Shown piece after piece: positions 5,383 through 11,071 of a stretch of DNA of 11,071 nucleotides (its first letter is position 1; each line of letters opens with the position of its first letter). The DNA lies in assembly GCA_964644465.1 (NCBI GenBank), contig CAZXVU010000066.1, forward strand, positions 1 through 11,071, given 5' to 3'. The notes below the pieces were generated by a model that saw only the letters and a program-made list of their open reading frames with translations, was not told the origin of the DNA and made no database searches. This stretch comes from CAZXVU01 sp964644465. GTDB lineage: Bacteria; Chlamydiota; Chlamydiia; Chlamydiales; SM23-39. The position numbers were made by a program, and so were the translations under genes.

Positions 5383-6171
5383 ATGAGTTCTTTTGCTGTT
5401 TTCGCACAAACTAACAACCAATTTATACAATTTAGTCAAGTTCGCATTCCTGTTGCAGCTATAGAAAAAGTTCATGTGAATTGGCAAACAAGAGATCTTC
5501 GAATTCTCTTCCGTTCCCAATGGAATCCTGATCTAAAGATTGCCATTGAATTTCAGCTTACATTAGGGAAGCTCCAAGGCGTTATTCGGCCCTTTTTCAG
5601 CAGAACTTGGGATGAAGTGACTGAGTCGACGGGATTGGAATATAGAGTTACTTCCTTAAAAACATCTAGAAAGCATGTAGCAGATCTCCAAGGCGTTAAT
5701 CGTGCAGTGATGAAACTCCTTCATTTCTTTGTCTCGAAAGGAGATCCAAAAGCCATCGCTCATCTCAATGAAATCGTTGAGGATTATGGGGAGTTGGTTC
5801 CATTAAGGAATGAATTGCGAGCAGAAGCAGAAAATGAAATCGAAAGAGAAATCAACTTTTTGATCAATGGACCCACTCAAGAGCAGCTTAAAGCTTGGCT
5901 TGTGAATTTAGCTTTTTCTTATGAAATTGCTGATGAGCATGACAAAGGTGTGATTGAAAACTTGCAAAGGCATTTGAGATATACTTTGGGAGATGTGTCT
6001 CCAAGGAATATGCAAAAATTGGGAGATGATCTAGAGCAACTGCATCATCCGGAACAATTGGGGGAATCATTTGAAGAGCTCGTGGATTTGTCTACAGGGA
6101 ATAAATTCCTGAAAGGAAGCCAGTTCATGCATGCCCTGAAACAGCTTAAAGCCGACTGGCGAGCTGTTTAA
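5383..6171 (+). CDS. Hypothetical soluble helical protein, 262 residues
   Basis: No family is recognised. The start was set at 5383, not at the adjacent ATG at 5380, because GGGAGG (5371-5376) is 6 bases from the former and only 3 from the latter. The first third (about 15-85) looks beta-rich (FIQFSQVRIPVAAIEKVHV, DLRILFRS, IAIEFQLTLGKLQGVI). The rest is mostly charged helix (RNELRAEAENEIEREINFLI; VIENLQRHLRYTL; LGDDLEQLHHPEQL) and acidic. There is no signal peptide or membrane span, despite a short hydrophobic start (SSFAVFA). The 3' end overlaps the stop of oppF by 4 bases. With the preceding orphan gene it forms a two-gene block between the permease and the opp operon. Lines counted range 37-45% GC. 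An effector or lineage-specific protein is possible but undemonstrated. Confidence 0.82.
   Translation: MSSFAVFAQTNNQFIQFSQVRIPVAAIEKVHVNWQTRDLRILFRSQWNPDLKIAIEFQLTLGKLQGVIRPFFSRTWDEVTESTGLEYRVTSLKTSRKHVADLQGVNRAVMKLLHFFVSKGDPKAIAHLNEIVEDYGELVPLRNELRAEAENEIEREINFLINGPTQEQLKAWLVNLAFSYEIADEHDKGVIENLQRHLRYTLGDVSPRNMQKLGDDLEQLHHPEQLGESFEELVDLSTGNKFLKGSQFMHALKQLKADWRAV
6139..6169. terminator. Candidate bidirectional hairpin at the convergent gene ends
   Basis: AAACAGCT (6139-6146) and AGCTGTTT (6162-6169) are perfect 8-bp inverted arms around 15 bases, which themselves hold GCC-GACT-GGC (6151-6160). The symmetric A-rich/T-rich feet give UUU on the 3' side in both directions, a weak tract. It lies inside the last codons of the 262-residue gene and touches both stop codons. 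No other terminator was found between the convergent units. Confidence 0.4.
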
Positions 6172-7088
6172 ACTAGGTGACAGGCGACTTTGCGGCCTGG
6201 GAGGACTTCTCTGAGAGATGGAGTCTCAGTGTGGCAGCGGGGGATTGCGAAGGGACATCGGCTGCAAAATGAACACCCTTTTTGCACATTTAGGGGAGAG
6301 GGGATTTCACTATGCATGGGGATGATGGTTCGTTTCCGCTCTTGTCGCGGATCTGGCGACGGGACAGAGGAAAGAAGGATCTGCGTGTAGGGATGGAGGG
6401 GATTTGCATAGATCATTTCCGTGGGGCCCAATTCCACAAACTTGCCTAAATACATCACAGCGACATGAGTAGAGAGATATTTCACCATCGCCAAATCATG
6501 AGCGATAAACAGGTAGGTGAGGTGGAGTTCTTGCTGCAGTCGAATCAGCAGGTTGACGATTTGGGCCTGTATAGAAACATCGAGAGCTGAAATCGGCTCA
6601 TCGCAAATCAAAAATTCTGGATTGAGGGCGAGGGCCCTTGCAATTCCAATCCGTTGTCTCTGCCCTCCGCTGAATTCGTGAGGGAAGCGCCCCTTCACAT
6701 GACGGGGTAGTCCCACTAAGTCGAGCAGCGCATCGATCCTATCCGGCATACGGTGGATTTTTAGCGGCTCGCTAATGATCTCTCCGATGGGCATCCGAGG
6801 ATTTAACGAGGCAAATGGATCTTGGAAGATCATCTGCATCCTGCGGAAAAGAGACCGGTCCCTTTTCAAACCGATATGCTGTTGATCAAAAATGATCTCT
6901 CCGGAAGTCGGAGGAATCAACCCGAGCAGGATGCGGGCCAGAGTCGACTTTCCGCAGCCAGATTCTCCGACAAGGCCGAGCGTTTCCCCCTTCTTGATAG
7001 AGAAACTCACCCCATCGACCGCCTTGAGCAGCTTTTTCCCCACTGGATATACTTTTGTGAGCTCTTTTACTTGGATCAATTCATCCAT
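6168..7088 (-). CDS. oppF: Oligopeptide ABC transporter ATP-binding protein OppF
   Basis: One of two ATPases that power the OppBCDF peptide importer, on the cytosolic face of the inner membrane. The 306 residues show Walker A GESGCGKST (41-49), Q-loop Gln89, signature FSGGQ (139-143), Walker B LICDEP (160-165) and H-loop His197. The C-terminal oligopeptide/dipeptide region follows, with NPLHPYTQ (229-236) and a Cys cluster (272, 275, 278, 285, 303) of the type that holds an iron-sulfur cluster in some Opp proteins. ATG at 7088 was chosen over an upstream TTG at 7103 because GGAGG (7101-7097) lies 8 bases before it, and the stop and start of oppD/oppF overlap as TAATG. It is the last gene of the operon. 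Its TAA shares four bases with the stop of the convergent gene. All catalytic motifs are intact. Confidence 0.95.
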   Translation of the reverse strand: MDELIQVKELTKVYPVGKKLLKAVDGVSFSIKKGETLGLVGESGCGKSTLARILLGLIPPTSGEIIFDQQHIGLKRDRSLFRRMQMIFQDPFASLNPRMPIGEIISEPLKIHRMPDRIDALLDLVGLPRHVKGRFPHEFSGGQRQRIGIARALALNPEFLICDEPISALDVSIQAQIVNLLIRLQQELHLTYLFIAHDLAMVKYLSTHVAVMYLGKFVELGPTEMIYANPLHPYTQILLSSVPSPDPRQERKRTIIPMHSEIPSPLNVQKGCSFCSRCPFAIPRCHTETPSLREVLPGRKVACHLV

Positions 7089-8136
7089 TATTTGCCCCTC
7101 CAACAGGCTGCGGAGCCGAAAACAGGCGGCTCTTCATTGCAAACTGCAGTCGCAAAAGGGCACCGTTCTTTAAAAGCGCATCCGCGCGGGGGCGTGAACA
7201 AATTCGGAGGAGATCCTTCAATCGTCTCTAAAAGTTCCAGTTTCGATTTAGCAAAGCCGGGCAAAGAGCGGAGCAGCATTTGCGTATAAGGATGCTGCGG
7301 TTTTAAAAGAACATCTTCCACCAAACCCCGCTCCACGATCTTTCCTGCGTACATCACAAGAACGCGATCGCAGATCGACGATACAACTCCTAGATCGTGG
7401 GTGATCAATAGAAGGCTTGTCTGGAAATGTTTTTGCAGTTTTTTCAATAAATCGAGAATTTGCGCTTGGATCGTCACATCGAGCGCAGTGGTCGGTTCGT
7501 CTGCAATCAAAAGCCTGGGATTGCAGGCTAAGGCAATCGCAATGGTTGCCCTTTGCCGCATGCCTCCGCTGAATTGATGGGGAAATTGCGAAACTCGGAT
7601 TTCCGCTTCAGGCACCCCGACGAGATGCAGCAGTTCAATCGCCTTTTCCCAGGCTTCTTTTCTGCTGGCCAGTCTATGATAAATCAAACCTTCGGCGATC
7701 TGGGTTCCGATTTTCATCGTCGGATTCAACGACGTCATCGGATCTTGGAAAATCATGCCGATTTTTCTTCCCCGGATTTTCCGCAGTTCTTTTTCTGTTT
7801 TTTGTAAGAGCTCTTCTCCTTCGAACCATGCTTTTCCGGAAATCTGGCTTGCGGCAGATAAACGAGTAAATCCCTGCACAGCCGCGCTTTTGCCAGAGCC
7901 AGATTCGCCGACGATGCCGACCGCTTCGCCTTCATTCACTTCAAAGGAGACGCCGCGCACGGCCTGCAATTCTCTTCCTTGGACAGAAAAGCTGACCTTG
8001 AGATCTTCAACCCGCAAAATCTGTTTAGNNNNNNNNNNNNNNNNNNNNNNNNNNNNNNNNNNNNNNNNNNNNNNNNNNNNNNNNNNNNNNNNNNNNNNNN
8101 NNNNNNNNNNNNNNNNNNNNNNNNNNNNTTGCACAT
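7088..8136 (-). CDS. oppD: Oligopeptide ABC transporter ATP-binding protein OppD (5' end interrupted by an assembly gap)
   Basis: The second ATPase of the peptide importer. From the first base past the N run, 312 residues are readable, beginning KQILRVEDLKVSF, only a few residues after the usual OppD start. In visible numbering: Walker A GESGSGKSA (40-48), Q-loop Gln94, signature FSGGM (152-156), Walker B LLIADEP (172-178), H-loop His210, and Cys 283, 289, 296 and 308 in the C-terminal peptide-transporter region. The probable start is ATG at 8136, three bases after the oppC stop, with AGAAGG (8148-8143) 6 bases upstream. That ATG is out of frame with the body if the gap were truly 100 bases, so the frame across 8029-8128 is undetermined. 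The 3' end overlaps oppF by one base (TAATG). OppD and OppF form a heterodimer. Confidence 0.92.
8029..8128. other. Assembly gap (100 N)
   Basis: Exactly 100 unknown bases, the conventional placeholder for a scaffold join of unknown length. It falls at the first codons of oppD. The flanks (oppC end, oppD body) are in the expected order and orientation, so the join is probably right, and the true gap is probably much shorter than 100 bases. Confidence 0.97.
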
Positions 8137-8139
8137 ATC

Positions 8140-8994
8140 TTACCTTCTCAGCCGGGGGTCGAGCGCGTCTCTCAATGCATTCCCCAATAGATTGAAAGAA
8201 AGCATCGTCAGTGTAATCATGAGCGCTGGAAACAAGAGCCTCCAGGGATAGTAGCGCATCGCACTAAGCCCATCATTCACCATCACCCCCCAGCTTGCCG
8301 CCGGCGCCTGAATCCCCAATCCTAAGAAGCTCAAGAAAGCTTCCGTAAAGATCGCAGTGGGAATCGTCAGCGTCATCGCCGCCACAATCGGACCAATTGC
8401 ATTCGGAATGAGATGCCGGAAAAGAATCCTGGCTGGCGAAGCTCCGATCGACTTAGCCGCTGTGATATAGTCATTTTGTTTCAATTGGAGCACCTGGCCT
8501 CGGACAATGCGCGCCATATTGATCCATCCTGTGATGGTCATCGCAATCAAGATCGTGACAATGCCCGATCCCCGAATGACGGTGAGAAGGATTACGACGA
8601 GGAGATAGGGGATTGCATAGAAGACGTCGCAGATGCGCATCATGAGCTCATCGATTTTGCCGCCCATGTAGGCCGCAAAGGAGCCCCAAAGGACTCCGAT
8701 GATCACATCGATTGTCGCTGCTGTGATGCCGATGAAGAGAGAGATCCTGGCTCCCCACCAGATACGGGTGAACATATCCCGCCCGAGCTCATCGCTGCCA
8801 AACCAGAAAGTCGCGCAAGGAGCGGTATTTTTCATCTCTAAATGAATTTGCGAATAAGAATAGGGAGAAATGAGAGGCCCGAAGATCGCCATCGTGAATA
8901 AAAAGAAGAGCATCCAGATGGAAAACATCGCGGAGCGGTTAGCTCTAAGCCGCATCCACGCATCTTCTAAATAACCAATGCTGGTTTCAGACAT
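8140..8994 (-). CDS. oppC: Oligopeptide ABC transporter permease OppC
   Basis: One of the two inner-membrane channel subunits. The 284-residue form starting MSETSIGYLEDAWMRLRANR shows TM1 (about 22-43), a periplasmic loop with FGSDELGRDMFTRIWWGARI (65-84), the family hallmark, and further helices. The EAA loop (TAAKSIGASPARILFRHLIPN, 178-198) docks onto the ATPases, and the protein ends ALRDALDPRLRR. ATG at 8994 was preferred to one at 9048 because AAGGAG (9010-9005) lies 10 bases upstream and the family N-terminus begins here. It overlaps the oppB stop by 8 bases (ATGTCTGA), indicating translational coupling. The longer form would add 18 residues and overlap oppB by 62 bases. oppD starts right after the stop. 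The gene is intact. Confidence 0.95.
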   Translation of the reverse strand: MSETSIGYLEDAWMRLRANRSAMFSIWMLFFLFTMAIFGPLISPYSYSQIHLEMKNTAPCATFWFGSDELGRDMFTRIWWGARISLFIGITAATIDVIIGVLWGSFAAYMGGKIDELMMRICDVFYAIPYLLVVILLTVIRGSGIVTILIAMTITGWINMARIVRGQVLQLKQNDYITAAKSIGASPARILFRHLIPNAIGPIVAAMTLTIPTAIFTEAFLSFLGLGIQAPAASWGVMVNDGLSAMRYYPWRLLFPALMITLTMLSFNLLGNALRDALDPRLRR

Positions 8995-9925
8995 GGGCAA
9001 GCTTCTCCTTCGAGAATCGGATTCTTGGATCGAGGAGCGAATAGACAAGGTCGACCAAGAACATCGAAATCATCAAAAAGCTACTGAAGAATATCGTAAG
9101 TCCCATGATCATGGGGTAATCTCTGCCGCTGATGCTGTGGATCATCCATTGGCCAAGGCCAGGAATGGCAAAGATTTTCTCAATCATAAAGCTGCCTGTT
9201 AAAATTTGCGTTGCGATGGGACCTAAATAGGTGATCACAGGAAGGATGGCGTTGCGAAGGCCGTGATAGATAGAAATCCGGAAGAGAGGAAGCCCTTTGG
9301 CCATCGCGGTGCGGATATAATCTTGGCTGAGCACTTCAACCATGTTGGAGCGGGTAAGCCTTGCGATGTAGGCAGTGGGCAAAGCGGCCAAGGCGATCGT
9401 AGGAAGAATCGTGTGCTCGAAAGATCCCCATCTAGCCACAGGTAAAAGATGGAATTTCACACAAAAGAGAAATTGAAGAAGGCTGGAAAGGACGAAATTG
9501 GGAACCGAGACACCCACCGTAGAAATCACCATGGAACAACTGTCTTGCCATTGGGCTCTTTTCATCGCGGCCCAAGTTCCTAGCAAAATTCCGCAGGGGA
9601 TAGAGACGAAAAGGGCTTGAAGTCCCAGTTGAGCGGAAATGGGAAATCCTTCTTTGATGAACTGATTGACGCTCCTGCCGTGATAGACGATGGAAGGGCC
9701 GAGCTCTCCTGAAAAGATCCCTTTCAAATAATTCATATATTGGACCCAAAGAGGCTGGTCGAGGCCATAATAGGCGTAGAGCGACTTAAGGACTTCTTCA
9801 GGGATGACCTTGTCGCCGATAAACGGATCTCCTGGGATCGCATGCATCAGCAGGAACGTCCCCGTGATGACACACCAGAGGGAAATGAGGAGGATTAGGG
9901 CTTTTCTGAAAAGATATGCAGCCAT
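8987..9925 (-). CDS. oppB: Oligopeptide ABC transporter permease OppB
   Basis: First gene of the operon and the second channel subunit. The 312 residues have TM1 at about 9-30 (ALILLISLWCVITGTFLLMH) followed by AIPGDPF, the family hallmark. After it come the typical YYGLDQPLWVQYMNYLKGI (52-70) and several helices. The EAA loop (DYIRTAMAKGLPLFRISIYH, 202-221) precedes NAILPV. It ends in VYSLLDPRIRF and a basic tail. An in-frame TAG lies directly before the ATG, so 9925 is the first possible start. The upstream AAAAAGAAAAAG is only a weak ribosome site, and no convincing -10/-35 pair is visible for this strand in the 50 bases shared with rimO. No oppA lies downstream or upstream within the window, so the binding protein must be encoded elsewhere. 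Confidence 0.95.
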   Translation of the reverse strand: MAAYLFRKALILLISLWCVITGTFLLMHAIPGDPFIGDKVIPEEVLKSLYAYYGLDQPLWVQYMNYLKGIFSGELGPSIVYHGRSVNQFIKEGFPISAQLGLQALFVSIPCGILLGTWAAMKRAQWQDSCSMVISTVGVSVPNFVLSSLLQFLFCVKFHLLPVARWGSFEHTILPTIALAALPTAYIARLTRSNMVEVLSQDYIRTAMAKGLPLFRISIYHGLRNAILPVITYLGPIATQILTGSFMIEKIFAIPGLGQWMIHSISGRDYPMIMGLTIFFSSFLMISMFLVDLVYSLLDPRIRFSKEKLAHV

Positions 9926-9938
9926 CTACTTTTTCTTT

Positions 9939-9968
9939 TTGCAAACCAAAATAGCATAGTCGTATAAT
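9939..9968 (+). promoter_or_regulatory. Promoter of rimO, predicted leaderless
   Basis: TTGCAA (9939-9944) and TATAAT (9963-9968, exact consensus) are 18 bases apart. Counting 6-8 bases from the -10 puts the transcript start at 9974-9976, at the ATG itself (9976). There is no Shine-Dalgarno sequence in the preceding 20 bases. Confidence 0.6.
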
Positions 9969-9975
9969 TCTCCAC

Positions 9976-11071
9976 ATGCTTAGCAAAAATATCGACTTTC
10001 AAAACAAATTTCACTTTACAAGCCTTGGCTGCGCCAGGAACCTGGTCGACAGCGAGGTGATGATCGGCATTCTCCTGAAGGCGGGCTACGAAGTGACCCC
10101 TGATGTAAAAGATGCAGATTACCTTGTCGTCAACACCTGCGGGTTCCTTGAATCTTCCAGGCAAGAGGGCATAAATACGATTGCCGATCTCTTCAATGAG
10201 AAGAAACCCGACGCAAAGGTGATCGTTGCCGGCTGTATGGTCCAAAAACATAGCGGAGAATTGAAAGAGCGGTTTCCAAATATTCACTATATGCTCGGCT
10301 CCGGCGATGTGGAAAAGATTCTTGAAGCTGTCAAGTCTGGGTCCAGCGGCGAGGCCGTGACCTCTGCCCGAAGCTATCTCGAATGGGGTGAAGTGCCCCG
10401 AACCCTGTCTACTCCTAAGCACTACGCCTATTTGAAGATCGCGGAAGGATGTAAAAAACGGTGCGCCTTCTGCATCATCCCCACGATCAAAGGTCCTCTG
10501 CGCAGCAAAACCACCGAACAGGTCCTCAAAGAATTCAACGCGCTCCTTTCTCAAGGCGTTTTCGAAGTGATCTTAATTGCCCAAGACCTAGGCGATTTTG
10601 GAAAAGACCGGAAAGAAAAAGGCGCTTTAGCTGCTCTTTTGCGTGAAATGCTCAAAGTATCGAAAGACTTTTGGCTCCGCCTCCTCTATCTTTACCCAGA
10701 TGAAATCGACGATGAGCTGATTGCTCTCATCAAGAGCGATTCCCGCATCTGTCCTTATCTCGATATGCCGATCCAGCATATCAACAATGAGATGCTAAAA
10801 GCGATGCACCGAACGACCTCGAAAGAGCAGATCGTTTCGATCATCCAAAAATTGCGCAGTGAAGTTCCGAATGTTGTCATCCGGACGAGTTTAATGGTTG
10901 GATTTCCTGGAGAGACCGAGGAACAATTTGAAGAGCTCCTTGAGTTCGTCCAAAAAGTGCCTCTCGACAACGTGGGCATTTTCAAATTCTCCCTCGAAAA
11001 AGAAGCCTATGCAGCTCGCCTGCCGAACCAAATCTCCGACGAAGTGAAGCAAGATCGCTTTGAGCGCCTTG
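9976..11071 (+). CDS. rimO: Ribosomal protein S12 methylthiotransferase RimO (3' end beyond window)
   Basis: Radical-SAM enzyme that adds a methylthio group to the conserved aspartate of ribosomal protein S12. 365 codons are visible, against about 430-460 residues expected, so the C-terminal TRAM domain lies outside. The N-terminal UPF0004 domain has its three cluster Cys: Cys19 (FTSLGCARNLVDSE), Cys55 (VVNTCGFLES) and Cys87 (VAGCMVQ). The radical-SAM cluster is Cys159, Cys163, Cys166 in EGCKKRCAFCIIPTIKGPLR. The preceding TPKHYAYLKIAEG and the later IRTSLMVGFPGETEEQFEEL are characteristic of RimO rather than MiaB. The frame has no GTG or TTG between ATG 9976 and Cys19, and an in-frame TAG at 9952-9954, so this ATG is the only usable start. 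It is divergent from oppB with 50 bases between starts. Confidence 0.95.
   Translation, partial: MLSKNIDFQNKFHFTSLGCARNLVDSEVMIGILLKAGYEVTPDVKDADYLVVNTCGFLESSRQEGINTIADLFNEKKPDAKVIVAGCMVQKHSGELKERFPNIHYMLGSGDVEKILEAVKSGSSGEAVTSARSYLEWGEVPRTLSTPKHYAYLKIAEGCKKRCAFCIIPTIKGPLRSKTTEQVLKEFNALLSQGVFEVILIAQDLGDFGKDRKEKGALAALLREMLKVSKDFWLRLLYLYPDEIDDELIALIKSDSRICPYLDMPIQHINNEMLKAMHRTTSKEQIVSIIQKLRSEVPNVVIRTSLMVGFPGETEEQFEELLEFVQKVPLDNVGIFKFSLEKEAYAARLPNQISDEVKQDRFERL

Noticed and set aside
7089..7103. OppF start at TTG 7103
   Set aside because: The GGAGG serving ATG 7088 lies inside these codons. MDELIQVKELTKVY matches the family start.
7936..8251. Open frames running through the N block on both strands
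   Set aside because: They depend on unknown bases and a placeholder gap length; only the frame continuing as OppD is supported.
8995..9048. Longer OppC form starting at 9048
   Set aside because: No ribosome site at that ATG and a 62-base overlap with oppB. The ATG at 8994 has AAGGAG at 10 bases and the usual OppC N-terminus.
9895..10554. Long open frame on the minus strand (219 codons)
   Set aside because: It lies antisense to rimO and overlaps the oppB promoter region. The product has no family motif, while the + strand frame has every RimO motif.
1..11071. CRISPR arrays, tRNAs, rRNAs, insertion sequences, attachment sites
   Set aside because: Read through on both strands. No direct-repeat arrays, cloverleaf-like sequences, transposase motifs or terminal inverted repeats were seen.

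Overview
The window reads as a bacterial chromosome segment, most likely from an environmental (Parachlamydiales-like) member of the Chlamydiota. That placement is inference. It rests on the style of IspH and RimO, on an enzyme carrying a paired hydrophobic hairpin like those of chlamydial Inc proteins, and on recognisable core genes interspersed with orphan genes. There is no rRNA, and no search could be run. Coding density is high. The 60-base lines I counted by hand run from about 37-45% GC in the orphan genes to about 55% in oppB. A run of exactly 100 Ns (8029-8128) marks a scaffold join.

Layout. (1) At the left edge a possible + strand gene tail ends at 79. It faces a minus-strand Ntn-hydrolase gene (1634-150) that has its own promoter, a TTG start and a strong rho-independent terminator. 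(2) Upstream of it, also on the minus strand, is a 61-residue one-helix membrane protein (1871-1686). It is divergent from ispH, and a perfect 14-bp palindrome lies between them. (3) On the + strand, ispH (MEP isoprenoid pathway) is followed after 27 bases by a 625-residue APC-type amino-acid permease with a C-terminal universal-stress-protein domain. (4) Two + strand genes of unknown function (4862-5314, 5383-6171) follow, each with its own promoter candidate and a good Shine-Dalgarno sequence. (5) On the minus strand is a translationally coupled oligopeptide ABC transporter operon, oppB-oppC-oppD-oppF (9925-6168), with no oppA in the window. It converges on the second orphan gene so closely that the two TAA stops share four bases. 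(6) Divergent from oppB, the 5' 365 codons of rimO (ribosomal protein S12 methylthiotransferase) run off the right edge.

Functionally, the permease and the Opp system both import amino acids or peptides, as expected of a host-dependent bacterium, while ispH and rimO are housekeeping genes. The least ordinary gene is the Ntn hydrolase. Its nucleophile region reproduces the Cys/+16 Arg/+19 Asp spacing of acid ceramidase and N-acylethanolamine acid amidase, yet it carries an N-terminal bilobed hydrophobic hairpin like that of inclusion-membrane proteins. This makes it a candidate membrane-tethered N-acyl-amide hydrolase. The two orphan genes and several operator-like inverted repeats are the other points worth a second look.
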